43,527 nt of DNA from Deltaproteobacteria bacterium (GCA_016875405.1 VGRJ01000029.1:1-43527), one strand, 5' to 3'. Shown: positions 23,779 through 36,614, numbered from the stretch's first letter. Translations and numbers: made by a program. Notes: a model not told the origin generated them from the sequence alone.

Positions 23779-24390
23779 TCACGCGCGCGGCAGCGTGGCC
23801 TGCATCGACGGGCGGGCGAGGACGCGGTCGTACCAGGCGAAGAGCCTCGGGCGCGGCGAGCGGATGTCGCCGAGGACGTCGCGGAACTCGAGCCAGCCGA
23901 GCGTCGCGGCCGCGGCGATGTGGCCCAAGTCGAAGCCATCTCCAAGCTCGGTGGCCTCGGCCTCGAGCGCGTCGAGGCCCTGCAAGGCCTTGGTGCGCTG
24001 ACCGTCGAGCCAAGGCTGCCACCAGAGCTCGCTCGGACGATTCAGCCGCTCGTAGAACACCAGGACCGCGGCCTCGAGGATGCCATCCGCGAGCGCATGG
24101 CGTCGCAGCGTCGTCCAGCGAGCGGGGCCCGGAGGCGGCACGATCGCATCGCCCCCCGCGAGGTGCGCGAGGTACTCGCAGATGACGTGCGAGTCGTAGA
24201 GCACGCAGCCTTCGTCGGTGACAAGCGCTGGGATCTTGTTGAGCGGGTTCACCCTCGTGAGGACGGGGCTTGGCTCGAGCGGCGATGGGCGGAGCATCTC
24301 CGTGTCGATGCGCGCTGCGAGTCCGAGCTCGTGCGCGACCACCAGGCACTTTCGGACGAACGGCGACGTCGAGGTGTAGAAGAGCTTCAC
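23779..24390 (-). CDS. Glutathione S-transferase family protein
   Basis: 203 residues, the standard size. The N-terminal thioredoxin-like domain begins directly with KLFYTSTSPFVRKC, where a Ser/Thr or the Cys could activate glutathione. It includes the cis-Pro segment NPLNKIPAL and the glutathione-contacting DSHVICEYL. The C-terminal helical domain contains the conserved GFDLGHIAAAATLGWL with its structural Asp. The GTG at 24390 is chosen because the fold starts there; the open frame runs further upstream across the opposite-strand gene without similarity. The substrate is unknown. It is divergent from the gluzincin-like lipoprotein gene. Confidence 0.9.
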   Translation of the reverse strand: MKLFYTSTSPFVRKCLVVAHELGLAARIDTEMLRPSPLEPSPVLTRVNPLNKIPALVTDEGCVLYDSHVICEYLAHLAGGDAIVPPPGPARWTTLRRHALADGILEAAVLVFYERLNRPSELWWQPWLDGQRTKALQGLDALEAEATELGDGFDLGHIAAAATLGWLEFRDVLGDIRSPRPRLFAWYDRVLARPSMQATLPRA

Positions 24391-24513
24391 GGTGGGTCGA
24401 GCGTGCCGACGACGAGCGTCGAGCGCAAGCGCGTACCGGTCGACGAGCCGCGCGCGTCTCCGCCCTGCGGTCCGTTCCTTCCCGTGGTGGCCGGAAGCCG
24501 ATAGAGTCACTCC

Positions 24514-25950
<1,437 letters not shown>

Positions 25951-25965
25951 GCGCCGTCCGGACCC

Positions 25966-27677
25966 TTAGATCACGTCGAGGGCATAGGTGCCGTCGGCGT
26001 AGGTGCGAAGCGCGGTATCCTTTCGCAGCTCGTCGTCGTTCTGCTCGAAGCCCGCGACGTTGCGCGCCAGGCGCTCACGCGCCTCGTTGGCGAAGATGCG
26101 CGTGTACTCGATGTGGCGCCACGCGCCCTCGGTGCCGTGCTTCTCGATCGCCTGAGTGGCGCGCGAGAGGCAAGCCGCGAGCGCGTAGAGGTCGATGGCG
26201 ACGTCGGCGACGCGGCGCTGCACGAACTGCATCTCGGCGATCTTCTTGCCGTGCTTGCGGAGCGTGTTCTCCGAGTGTCGAGCGAGGTGGGCGACGTTGT
26301 CCTCGAGCATCACGGCCTCGCGCGCGAGCATCGGATGCACCCGCGTGAAGCGCTCCGGCCCAAGCGCGGTACGCACCTTCTTCGCCGCAAAGTCCGCGAG
26401 CAGCCCGAAGCCCTTGATAGGCTCGCGCATCGCCTTCGCGACATCGCTCAGCTGCTTGCCGGGGCCGGCCATGCCGGCGAGCGCGATGAAGCAACGAAGG
26501 ATCTCGTTCGTGCCCTCGAAGATGAGGTTGATGCGTGCATCGCGCAGCATGCGCTCGTAGGGGTACTCGGTCATGTAGCCGATGCCGGCTGCGATCTGCA
26601 GCGTCTCGTTCACGACCCACCACAAGCTCTCCGAGCCGAACACCTTGCAGATCGCGCTCTCGAGCGAGTAGTCGTCGACGTCGCCGTCGATCATGCCGGT
26701 CGTGAGGTAAGTCATCGACTCGAGCGCGTAGGTGCGGGCGAGCATCCCGGCGATCTTGTCCTTGATCAAGCCAAACTCGCCGATCGACTTGTTGAAAGCG
26801 CGGCGCTCCTGGGTTCGCTCGATCGCGAGCTTGAGCAGCGTGCGACAGCTCCCGACGCAGCCCGCCGCGAGGCCGAGGCGCCCGTTGTTGAGGACGCCCA
26901 TCGCCACCTTGAAGCCTCGCCCGGGCTCGCCGATCACGTTGGCCGCAGGCACCTTTAGGTCATCGAAGTAGACCGTCGTGGTCGAAGAGCCGCGAATCCC
27001 GAGCTTCTCTTCGGCGACGCCGGAGCGGAGCCCCTCGCCACGCTCGACGATGAACGCGGTCAGCTTGGGCTTGCCATCGGCCGAATCTGAGGTCCGCGCG
27101 AACACCGTGAACACGTCGGCGAAGCCGCCGTTCGTGATCCAGATCTTCGAGCCGTTCAAGACGTAGTGGCTCCCATCGGCCGAGAGCTCGGCCTTGGTCT
27201 TGATGGCGGCAGCGTCCGACCCCGCATCCGGCTCGGTGAGCGCAAAGGCCGCGACGCGCTCGCCGGTCGAGAGTGCTGGGAGGAACTGACGCTTCTGCGC
27301 CTCGGTGCCGTAGAGGAGGATCGCCTTCAAGCCGATCGACTGGTGCGCGCCCATCGTCACGGCGAGAGACGAGTCGTGCGAGGCGACCTCCTGCATGACG
27401 CGGCTGTACGCCGTCGCCCCGAGGCCGAGGCCGCCGTACTCGGTGCCGATTTGAAGGCCGAAGAGCCCGAGTGCCTTCGCCTCTTCGAGCACGTCCTTCG
27501 GGATCTCGTGGTTCTTGTCGATGGCGCGCGCGTCGACCTTGTCGTCGAGGAAGCGGCGCGTGGACTCCACCATGAGCTGAAGGTTTTCGAGCTCCTCGCC
27601 CTTCAGCTGCGGGAACGGAAACAGGGCCTCCTCGCTCACGACCCCGTGAAATACGCCCTTCATGAAGCTCGCTTCGC

Positions 27678-27681
<4 letters not shown>
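25966..27681 (-). CDS. Acyl-CoA dehydrogenase, VLCAD/ACAD9-like
   Basis: A 571-residue FAD enzyme that introduces the alpha-beta double bond in fatty acyl-CoAs, the first step of beta-oxidation. Family blocks: AFALTEPDAGSD, the FAD/substrate strand VLNGSKIWITNGG, the arginine-rich RTQERRAFNKSIGEF, and QIAAGIGYMTEYPYERMLRD followed by INLIFEGTNEILR, whose Glu is the catalytic base. At about 570 residues it has the extra C-terminal helical domain of the very-long-chain group. GTG 27681 is coupled to the stop of the 7TM-HD gene (GTGA); an ATG at 27663 is a possible alternative start. No thiolase or hydratase gene is beside it. Confidence 0.93.
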
Positions 27682-29399
<1,718 letters not shown>

Positions 29400-29529
29400 G
29401 GAGGAACGAGCGCAGCGTAGCAGACCGTGCGCTCCGTTGCTTATCGTGACCGAAGTTTCGCGGAACGCGACAAGATTCGGGATCGATTGAACATTGCGAT
29501 GCGGCCCGCAACTTGCTAGCCAGGAAGAG

Positions 29530-30459
29530 GTGACCGCGCTCGAGGCCCCCGCACGAAGCATCGACGGGAGCCGCGTTCGAGTGATGGGCATCGTCAACCG
29601 GACCCCCGACTCTTTCTCCGACGGCGGCCGCTTTGTGGAAGACGGTGCCGCTCGCTCGCACGTGGCGGCCCTGGTTCGCGCCGGTGCCGACGTGGTCGAT
29701 CTCGGCGCCGAGTCCACTCGCCCCGGAGCCCCGGCGGTCGCTCCAGCCACGCAGATCGTCCGACTCGGAGCGCTCGTCGGGTACGCGGTGTCGCTGGGCG
29801 TGACGGTCTCGGTCGATACGACCTCACCTGAGGTCGCAGCCTTTGCGCTCGCGGAAGGCGCGAGGATGATCAACAGCGTGGCGCTCGCGCCTGCGCGTGA
29901 CCTCGCGCGGCTCGCCGCACGGCACGGCGCCGACCTCATCCTCACACACTGCCGCGGCTCGATGACCGAGATGGCGGGGTTCTCTCGCTATCCCGACGAC
30001 GCTTACGGCGACGTGGTAGAAGACGTCGCGCGGGAGTGGCGGTGCGCCGCCGAAGAGGCGCTCTCGATGGGCCTGCCGCCTGAACGGCTGTGGTTCGACC
30101 CAGGGCTCGGATTCACCAAGAACGCCGCGCAGTCGCTCGAGCTGTGCGCGCGCCTCGACGAGCTGAAGGCCCGCGTCGAGCACCCCATCCTCGTCGGTGC
30201 GAGCCGGAAGTCGTTCGTCGCTCACGCCATCGCGAACGGCGACGCCGAAGGCCCCGAGGACCGTCTCGGAGGCTCGCTCGCAGCAGCCCTCGACTGCGCG
30301 CGGCGCGGCGCCGACATGCTGCGCGTCCACGACGTTCGTGAGACGGTCCAGGCCCTCGCCTACCTCCGCGCCGTCGCCCGCCACGAGCGGGCTCGGGTCA
30401 CGCCTTCGGCAACGACGTCGAGCGATGCGACACGGGAGGCCACGTGCTCGACGGCCTGA
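29530..30459 (+). CDS. folP: Dihydropteroate synthase
   Basis: 309 residues from the GTG at 29530. It joins 4-aminobenzoate to dihydropterin diphosphate in folate synthesis, the step blocked by sulfonamides. Diagnostic motifs: MGIVNRTPDSFSDGG, ESTRPGA, THCRG, WFDPGLGFTKN and LVGASRKSF, in TIM-barrel order. The start is uncertain: the purine-rich AGGAAGAG abuts the GTG at 29530, and an in-frame TTG at 29494 would place it internally. The end overlaps the cdaA-type start by 16 bp, so these genes are one transcript. folP next to the diadenylate cyclase gene is a recurring arrangement outside Firmicutes as far as I recall, but I cannot verify that here. Confidence 0.93.
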   Translation: MTALEAPARSIDGSRVRVMGIVNRTPDSFSDGGRFVEDGAARSHVAALVRAGADVVDLGAESTRPGAPAVAPATQIVRLGALVGYAVSLGVTVSVDTTSPEVAAFALAEGARMINSVALAPARDLARLAARHGADLILTHCRGSMTEMAGFSRYPDDAYGDVVEDVAREWRCAAEEALSMGLPPERLWFDPGLGFTKNAAQSLELCARLDELKARVEHPILVGASRKSFVAHAIANGDAEGPEDRLGGSLAAALDCARRGADMLRVHDVRETVQALAYLRAVARHERARVTPSATTSSDATREATCSTA

Positions 30460-31631
30460 ACCACCTGTTCGTCGCTCGCCCGCCGGCCGAATTCGCCCGC
30501 GATATCGTCGACATCCTCGTCATCGCCTTCCTCGTCTACCGCGCGCTGCTCGTCCTCAAGGGGACTCGGGCCATGCAGATGGGGCTCGGCGTCGTGGCGT
30601 TCGGCGCGCTGTACCTCGTCGCTCGCTACGCACAGTTGACCACCGTCACGAGCCTCCTGTCGTGGCTCGCGTCGAGCGCCCTCCTCATCCTCGTCGTGGT
30701 GTTTCAGAACGACATCCGACGCGCGCTGATTCGTCTTGGCGCGAAGGCCTGGCTCTCGCGAGGGCGCGACGCCCAGGAGCGCGTCCTCGAGGAGGTCGTC
30801 GCCGCCGCGACCGAGCTCGCGCGTCACCGAATGGGCGCGATCATCTGCCTCGAGCGGGACGCGAACGTCCTCGAGTTCGTGAAGAGCGACGGCGTCGACC
30901 TCAACTGCGAGGTGTCCCGCGAGCTGCTCGTGTCGCTGTTCATCCCTGAAGCCGTGAACAAACTCCACGATGGCGCGGTGCTGATTCGCGACCTGCGCAT
31001 CGCTTGCGCCGGCGTGTTCCTACCGATGCCCGAGGCCACTCGCGTCGCGGACTCGTCGCTCGGCTCGCGGCATCGCGCCGCGATCGGCATCACCGAGGAG
31101 ACCGACGCGGTGGTGATCGTCGTGAGCGAGGAGCGCGGCACCATCACGCTCTGCTTCCCGAACGGCATGGTGCAGAACGTCGACGGGGCCTCGCTCAAGC
31201 AAGCGCTCCTTGGCCTCTTTGGGAAGCGCGCTCCAAGCGAGGCGGCGACGACGACCGAGAGACCCCAGGCGGAGCGTGAAGCACCACACGCCACATCGCG
31301 CTCTGGGATGCATGCCGCCGTCGAGAGGACGGGGCCGCGCTCCGCGACGCCCGAGGTTGAGCGTGCGGCCGAGTCGCGCACCTTGGCCCCCGCGCGGACG
31401 ATCCTCCCCGCACCTCGACGCGTCGAAGTGCTCGTCCCGGCGAGCCGCTCGCTCGAGCTCTTCGACGAGGAAGAAGGACCGCTCTCGCGGCTGTCGCTCT
31501 CTCGCCCGATGGAGCCCACGGAGCTCCGCTTGCCCATCGACGATCGCGACATCTCGGACGAGAGCCCCGAGCCCGCCCCCGCGACCCTTGGCCGGCCGTA
31601 CGGCGAGCCGAGCGTGAACGAGGAGCCGTGA
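30444..31631 (+). CDS. cdaA: Diadenylate cyclase, CdaA type
   Basis: A 395-residue membrane enzyme that condenses two ATP into cyclic di-AMP. Three closely spaced hydrophobic segments (about 18-85) lead into the DisA_N catalytic domain (about 100-260). Both signature motifs are intact: DGA in KLHDGAVLI (about 176) and RHRAA in GSRHRAAIG (about 209). Beyond the usual end near residue 265 there is an extra low-complexity, charged tail of about 125 residues (Ala/Glu/Arg/Pro-rich) that standard CdaA lacks. The GTG has GGGAGG at 4 nt. The stop overlaps the ybbR-type start (GTGA), which matches the cdaA-cdaR arrangement of Firmicutes. glmM, often next, is absent. Confidence 0.94.
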   Translation: MLDGLNHLFVARPPAEFARDIVDILVIAFLVYRALLVLKGTRAMQMGLGVVAFGALYLVARYAQLTTVTSLLSWLASSALLILVVVFQNDIRRALIRLGAKAWLSRGRDAQERVLEEVVAAATELARHRMGAIICLERDANVLEFVKSDGVDLNCEVSRELLVSLFIPEAVNKLHDGAVLIRDLRIACAGVFLPMPEATRVADSSLGSRHRAAIGITEETDAVVIVVSEERGTITLCFPNGMVQNVDGASLKQALLGLFGKRAPSEAATTTERPQAEREAPHATSRSGMHAAVERTGPRSATPEVERAAESRTLAPARTILPAPRRVEVLVPASRSLELFDEEEGPLSRLSLSRPMEPTELRLPIDDRDISDESPEPAPATLGRPYGEPSVNEEP

Positions 31632-32623
31632 GCGGCCCGGCAGGCGTGCACCCGTCGGGGACGGCCCCGAGCCGTGCCCCGTCGCGACGACGGACGACCG
31701 AACAGTCGCTGCTCGGTCGCCTGCTCTTCGAGAACTTCGGATTGAAGCTCCTGTCCCTCGTCGTGGCGCTCGGGTTCTACGCCTCGATGCACACGACGAG
31801 CAACGCCCAGCGGACTCTTCAGGTCCCGCTCGTCGCGGACATGCCATCGCCGGGGACCCAACGCTCGCTCGTGAGTGAGGTCCCGCAGACCATCAGCGTG
31901 ACGCTCGAGGGGCCGCGGACGCAGCTCGACGCGCTCGAGGCGAAGCTGGACCCCATCGCGCTCAACCTTCGCGGCGCGCGCGACGAGACCGTCACCTTCA
32001 CACAGGCGATGCTCGCGGGACTCCCGCGAGCAGCGAAGGTCACACGCATCATCCCTGAGGTGCTCGTGATTCGTTGGGAGGACGTGATCGAGCGCAAGGT
32101 CGAAGTCCAGGTTCCGATCGCCGGGCAGCTCGCCAAGGGCCTCGAGGTCCGCGGGGAGGTGCTCGTCTCGCCGCGGCAGCTCGAGGTGACGGGCCCTCAA
32201 TCGTACGCGAAGGCGCTCCAGCTCGCGCGCGCCGAGCCCTTCGACCTCACGGGGCTCGGCGAGGGCAAACACACGCGGAACCTCGCGCTCGCGGCTCCAC
32301 CTACGAAGCTCGCGTTCGAACAGCGGCACGTCGAGGCGACCATCGAGATCGCCAGGAAGCTCGCAACCCGGGAGCTCTTGGCCAAGGTGCAGGTGATTGG
32401 GCTCGCCCGAGGGCGCGCGGAGCCCGCCGTCGTGCGCGTGGTGGTGGCGGGGGCGCCGGAGCGCGTGAGCACGCTGAAGCCTGAAAGCGTGCTCGTGCGA
32501 GTCGATCCGCGAGCCGCGGGCGCCGATCCTATGAAGCCAGGCAGCGCGGTGATGCCCGTCCTCGTCGACGTCCTCGACGCGACCGCGCAATCGGACCCGC
32601 CGCAGGTCGTGGTCCGCTGGTGA
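31628..32623 (+). CDS. YbbR-domain protein, CdaR-like regulator of the cyclase
   Basis: 331 residues. After a basic, Ser/Pro-rich cytoplasmic stretch of about 35 residues comes one membrane segment (FGLKLLSLVVALGFYASM), then an exterior region of about 270 residues built from repeated beta-rich YbbR units (for example VPQTISVTLEGPRTQLDAL, SPRQLEVTGPQSYAKAL, LAFEQRHVEATIEI). CdaR, the Firmicutes counterpart, binds CdaA in the membrane and tunes c-di-AMP output. The 4-bp overlap with the cyclase gene supports the same pairing. Overall identity to CdaR seems modest, so the symbol is left empty. Confidence 0.87.
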   Translation: MSGPAGVHPSGTAPSRAPSRRRTTEQSLLGRLLFENFGLKLLSLVVALGFYASMHTTSNAQRTLQVPLVADMPSPGTQRSLVSEVPQTISVTLEGPRTQLDALEAKLDPIALNLRGARDETVTFTQAMLAGLPRAAKVTRIIPEVLVIRWEDVIERKVEVQVPIAGQLAKGLEVRGEVLVSPRQLEVTGPQSYAKALQLARAEPFDLTGLGEGKHTRNLALAAPPTKLAFEQRHVEATIEIARKLATRELLAKVQVIGLARGRAEPAVVRVVVAGAPERVSTLKPESVLVRVDPRAAGADPMKPGSAVMPVLVDVLDATAQSDPPQVVVRW

Positions 32624-32636
32624 GGCGCGCCCTGAT

Positions 32637-32664
32637 GACGGCGGGTCGAGGATGACCCCCCGTC
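32637..32664. terminator. Hairpin between convergent genes
   Basis: GACGGCGGGTC (32637-32647) and GACCCCCCGTC (32654-32664) form an 11-bp stem with one C-C mismatch and a 6-nt loop. It fills the 53-bp gap between the YbbR gene and the converging MopE-motif gene. There is no T-run on either strand. A bidirectional terminator is the simplest reading. Confidence 0.5.
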
Positions 32665-32676
32665 TCGCGGCAGCCG

Positions 32677-33999
32677 TTACTTCGGGTCAGGCACCACGTT
32701 GGTGCTGACGGTCGTCCCGGGCTCGGCGAGCCAGCGAAAATTGTCCACGAGGACGCTGGTGTCGAGCACACCGTCACCCGAGTCCGACACCGCAAACTGC
32801 AGCGTGATCTCCGTGTTCGGCAGCACCGGAGCCTGCGTCTCGAGCCAACCGCTCGACGCGTGATCCGAGAACGCGAGGTCGGCACCGAAGCCCGTCCCGA
32901 CGAGGCCGGCGTTTCCGAGCGGGCAGGTGAACTGCTTGCCGCCAGCGGTACACGGCGGGCCCCCGCTGCAGCCGCACACCTCGAGGAACGCGTTGTTGAC
33001 GCTCACCGGATCGCCGTTCTTGTCGAACGAGATGTTGCCATCGACGAGCCCCATCGGGACCGGATCGAGCATCGCGACGAAGAAGTCGTTGAAGGTGGAG
33101 CAGACGAAGACCGGCCACTCGTAGGTGAAGAAGTTGAAGTTGAAGCGGAAGCCCTGGGCGTTCGATGGCGTGCGAAGCTTCAACGTGACGGACGCCCCGT
33201 CGTTCGCCTTGCCGGTGGTCGCGTTTGGGCACGCAGCCGACTCCTTCGGAAACTGCCCGATCGGCTGAGGCGTCGAGTAGCCCTTGCTGAAGCCGCTGAC
33301 GCTCTGGTAGCCGGGGTCCGTCGGCTGGCGCGCGGTCCCGCTCGAGAGCGCGAGCATTTTCACGCCCTCTTGGACCTTCACGTTCGGCCCGAAGGCGGTA
33401 AGGATGCCGTGACCGAGCGCGTAGTTCGGGCTCGCGGGAGGAGGGGTCTGGTCGAGGTTCGTCCACTGGGCGCTCACGACACCCCAGTCGTTCGGCCCCT
33501 TCGACTGCTTGCAGAGCCCAATCGCGCGCGCCTCATCCATCGCGTCCATCGAGTCGAGCGCGAGCCCGCCGTCGCAAGGCATCGGTGCCTCGTCGACCTG
33601 CCCGTCGCAGTTCTCGTCGGACGGGACGTAGCCCCCCGCGCCACCGCCGCCGTCGTCGCCGCCGATCACCTCGACTGCGTTCGGGTTGACGTTGGCGTCG
33701 CAGTCGTTGCAGTCGCCCTGCTTCGGCGTGAAGCCGTCCTTGTCCGCGTCGTCGTTCTCACCGGAGTCGCAGAACTTCCCGGAGTCGCTGCCGCCGTTGC
33801 CGCCCGAGAGATCGATGCCTGTTTGGCTGCTGGTCGGAGTCGTTCCACCTGCGCCGCCGCCCCCGACGGCCGTCGTCGCGCTCCCCGAGCCCTCGTTCAG
33901 CGACTTGTTCGAGGCTGCCGAGCAGGCGATGCCGACGAAGGTCGCAGCCGCGAGGCAAAGGAGGAGCGCGTTGCGGTTGGCGAAAAAAGTGAAACGCAT
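32677..33999 (-). CDS. MopE-motif surface lipoprotein, choice-of-anchor L-like
   Basis: 440 residues. The ATG at 33999 has GGAG at 6 nt; the codon at 34005 is too close to that site. The signal ends in a lipobox-like VGIACS. A Ser/Gly linker follows, then an Asp-rich segment (DADKDGFTPKQGDC ... DENCDGQVDE) matching the MopE-type putative metal-binding motif common in myxobacterial surface proteins. The rest (about 150-440) is a beta-rich domain (MLALSSGTARQPTDPG, GFRFNFNFFTYEWPVFVC, FNDFFVAMLDP, SVLVDNFRWLAEPG). The order LSSG - YEWP - NDFF - VLVDNF is what I associate with choice-of-anchor L domains. Its role may be in adhesion or the outer surface; the function is otherwise unknown. Confidence 0.83.
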   Translation of the reverse strand: MRFTFFANRNALLLCLAAATFVGIACSAASNKSLNEGSGSATTAVGGGGAGGTTPTSSQTGIDLSGGNGGSDSGKFCDSGENDDADKDGFTPKQGDCNDCDANVNPNAVEVIGGDDGGGGAGGYVPSDENCDGQVDEAPMPCDGGLALDSMDAMDEARAIGLCKQSKGPNDWGVVSAQWTNLDQTPPPASPNYALGHGILTAFGPNVKVQEGVKMLALSSGTARQPTDPGYQSVSGFSKGYSTPQPIGQFPKESAACPNATTGKANDGASVTLKLRTPSNAQGFRFNFNFFTYEWPVFVCSTFNDFFVAMLDPVPMGLVDGNISFDKNGDPVSVNNAFLEVCGCSGGPPCTAGGKQFTCPLGNAGLVGTGFGADLAFSDHASSGWLETQAPVLPNTEITLQFAVSDSGDGVLDTSVLVDNFRWLAEPGTTVSTNVVPDPK

Positions 34000-34112
34000 T
34001 TTCATCTCCGACGAGAGTACGACACGGCCGACCCCGTGCCACAACCTCGACTCTATCGACAAGGCCGCGACGCGTCACGTCCGCCGCGCAAGAACGGTGG
34101 CGCGCCGGGCAG

Positions 34113-35141
34113 TCACTTGCTCGACGGGACGCGCACCTCTGCCGAGCGGATTTTCGCCTCGAGCTCCGCGACCCGCGCGCGCGTCGTGGGGCGAATGCCC
34201 GAAGCGTGCGGCCCGTCGCTCACATAAGAGACGCCGTTCTCGGCCACGCCGAACGAGGTGAGCCCAGGGGTGAAGCGCCCCTCTCCAACGGCGACGATGG
34301 TGTCGTGCACCGCCACGTCGACCCGCTTCACCATGCTCGTGAGGACGGTGCCAGGCATCTCGTCATGCTGATCGGCGTCGACCCCAATCGCCTTTACGCC
34401 AAGGTCCCGCGCGGCCTCGAACACGCCGTGACCGGTGAGCCCGGACGCGTGGTAGAGCACATCCGCGCCCGCCGAGATCTGACTGACCGCGATGGCCTTC
34501 CCGCGCGCAGGATCGCGAAACGCGTCGGGGGTCGTGCCTGCGTACGCCGCGTGAATGCGACAGTCGGGGCACGCCGCGAGCACCCCTGCGCGATAGCCAG
34601 CCTCGAAGCGACGGATGAGCGGGATATCCATCCCCCCGACGAACCCGACCTCGTGCGTTCGGCTCTCGAGCGCCGCAACCGCGCCAACGAGGAACGAGCC
34701 TTCTTCCTCGCGAAATCCGAGCCCAACAAGGTTCTTCGGGATCGCGCCGTCGGCAGGCGGCGCATAGTCGACGCAGGCGAAGCGCACCGAGGGAAAGTCA
34801 CGCGCGACGACGTTGATGTCAGCCGAGAAGATGAACCCGACACCGATGACGAGGTCGAAGTTGCGAGCCGCGAAGAGCCGAAGCGCGGCCTCGCGGTCCT
34901 CGGCACCCGACGGCTCGAGCATCTCCATCGTGACGCCGAGCTCTCGACGCGCACGACTGACGCCCTCGTAGGCGGCGTCGTTGAAGCTCTTGTCGCCGCG
35001 ACCTCCGACGTCGAAGACGAGTCCGACGCGCAACTGCTCGAACCGACCGGCGGGCGATGCCTCGGGCTCGGTGCCAGGCAACGCCACGGTCGCTGCGCCG
35101 AGCGCGACGGCGAGGAGCACGGCGCGTGCGAGCCCGGTCAT
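34113..35141 (-). CDS. BMP-family (PnrA-like) periplasmic substrate-binding protein
   Basis: 342 residues. A Sec signal without a lipobox (LARAVLLAVALGAATVALPG) precedes a two-lobed binding domain. Family blocks: VGLVFDVGGRGDKSFNDAAYEG, VIGVGFIFS, VRFACVDY, GFREEEGSFLVGAVAAL, VGFVGGMDIPLIRRFEAGY, and GADVLYHASGLTGHGVFEA. BMP proteins usually bind nucleosides for an ABC importer, but no ATPase or permease gene is nearby. The ATG overlaps the stop of the HEAT-like lipoprotein gene (ATGA), so the two are translationally coupled. Coupling to a HEAT-like protein is unusual and hints at a sensory or scaffold role instead of simple uptake; that is inference. Confidence 0.9.
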   Translation of the reverse strand: MTGLARAVLLAVALGAATVALPGTEPEASPAGRFEQLRVGLVFDVGGRGDKSFNDAAYEGVSRARRELGVTMEMLEPSGAEDREAALRLFAARNFDLVIGVGFIFSADINVVARDFPSVRFACVDYAPPADGAIPKNLVGLGFREEEGSFLVGAVAALESRTHEVGFVGGMDIPLIRRFEAGYRAGVLAACPDCRIHAAYAGTTPDAFRDPARGKAIAVSQISAGADVLYHASGLTGHGVFEAARDLGVKAIGVDADQHDEMPGTVLTSMVKRVDVAVHDTIVAVGEGRFTPGLTSFGVAENGVSYVSDGPHASGIRPTTRARVAELEAKIRSAEVRVPSSK

Positions 35142-36571
35142 CGCAGCTCCTCGGTCAAGAGCGCGCACGCCGCTGCGCCGCGGACGACGGGGTCGACGTC
35201 GGTGAGCAGCACGGCGGCTTCTGCAAACGCGCCGCTCTTCACCAACCCCAACGCGGCATCGCCGCGGATGACGGCGTCGGTCGAGCCCGCCGCGCGAACC
35301 AGCGACGCCACGAGCGCCGGCGTGCGCTCCCCGGCGAGAGCGGCACGCGCGCGCGCGGCCGAGGACGTGTCGCCATCGACGCGCCTCACGAGCGCTTCGA
35401 GGGCCTTCGTGCGCTCGTGAGGAGAGACGAGCGGAGACTCCTCGACGAGTCGACCGAGAGCCGCCGTCGCGAGTTCGACGTCGGTACCGTTCGCAATCTC
35501 ACGCCACGCCTCCACGATGGCCGCGACCGAGCCCGGAGCCTCGTCGATCGCCAACAGCCGCTCCTCGATCGAGCCCTTCAGCAGGCGTCGGACGAGCATC
35601 GCGGCGGCACGCCCCTCAATGGCGGTTCGCGCCGGGCCTGCGTCGCCGCTCGATGGAGAGCGGAGGACTCCTGCGGCCGCGAGGATCGACGACCGTCCCG
35701 AGTCCATGTCGATCGCCCGTGCGAGCATGGCGAGCGCGAGGACCGCGGGGGTCTCGACCGACGCCCGCGCGCCAGTCGGCGGGGCGCTCGCGTCCGGCGC
35801 AGCGAGCAGGACCTCGAGCCACGCTTCGACGACCGCGAGGCGCTCGTCTTCGTTCGCTTGCGCCCAGAGATCCTGCAAGGCGAGGACGCCGTCGACCGAG
35901 CCGAGCGCAGCGAGCGCGTCGATGGCGAGGTGGCGCGCGAGCGGGTCGGGATCGCGACGTGCAGCGTCGACAAGCGCCGGAAGGTCGAGCGGGTCTTCAG
36001 CGTCGACGGCGGCGGCGAGCCCGGCGCGCCGGACCTCGGGGTGTGGGTCCAAGATGGCGGCCCTGCGCCAACGCGCGATGGCGACACCACGACGTGCGTC
36101 GCGATCGCATGGCCCCCAGTTTCCCTCACAAGGCGCCGAGGGCCCCTCCGATTCGGGGAGGACCATCGCGCGCGCCCCCACGGCACGCCACGCAGGGTCG
36201 TCCGCGGCAAACGAGCGCACCTGGCTCGTCGAGTCGATGAGGCTCGCATCGAGCGCTGCGAGCGCCGCGCGCGCGCCAACCTCGTCTGCGACGGCCGCGC
36301 GGGCTCGCATCATTTCACCGATCGGGGCGGCGCACGGCGCGACCGCGTCGACGAATGCGACGGACTGCTCGGTCGGTGGGGCGTCGAATTCGCGCTTGAC
36401 CCGGGCCCTCGCCACGGCGCGCGCCTCGGAGGCCGCCAGCCGCGGACCGACGTTGCGCAAGGCGAACCGCAGCTCGGCGTCCGGGCGTTCACGTGCCGCA
36501 CGAACGAGCGCCGACGAGCAGCCATTCACGCCGAGCAGAAGGAGCACGAGGCCCAGCGAGCACGGCTTCAT
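35138..36571 (-). CDS. HEAT-like repeat lipoprotein
   Basis: 477 residues, a lipoprotein by its signal (LLLLGVNGC, Cys18). The mature protein is almost all alpha-helical and Ala/Arg/Leu-rich, with repeating paired helices typical of HEAT/armadillo folds (HPEVRRAGLAAAVDAED, DPLARHLAIDALAALGSV, DAVIRGDAALGLVKSG, DPVVRGAAACALL). Such proteins act as protein-binding scaffolds. Its start follows a hairpin at 36615-36634, and its end is coupled to the BMP-type gene. No enzymatic motif is visible. A second, unrelated-looking HEAT-like lipoprotein is encoded directly upstream. Confidence 0.8.
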   Translation of the reverse strand: MKPCSLGLVLLLLGVNGCSSALVRAARERPDAELRFALRNVGPRLAASEARAVARARVKREFDAPPTEQSVAFVDAVAPCAAPIGEMMRARAAVADEVGARAALAALDASLIDSTSQVRSFAADDPAWRAVGARAMVLPESEGPSAPCEGNWGPCDRDARRGVAIARWRRAAILDPHPEVRRAGLAAAVDAEDPLDLPALVDAARRDPDPLARHLAIDALAALGSVDGVLALQDLWAQANEDERLAVVEAWLEVLLAAPDASAPPTGARASVETPAVLALAMLARAIDMDSGRSSILAAAGVLRSPSSGDAGPARTAIEGRAAAMLVRRLLKGSIEERLLAIDEAPGSVAAIVEAWREIANGTDVELATAALGRLVEESPLVSPHERTKALEALVRRVDGDTSSAARARAALAGERTPALVASLVRAAGSTDAVIRGDAALGLVKSGAFAEAAVLLTDVDPVVRGAAACALLTEELR

Positions 36572-36614
36572 GGTCGCGACCCTAGCTCGGATCCTCACCC
36601 TTGGGAAATGGCGA

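Noticed and set aside
34036-34041. TGGCAC on the minus strand, a sigma-54 -24 element
   Set aside because: The -12 position lacks the TTGC/GC element at the required spacing.
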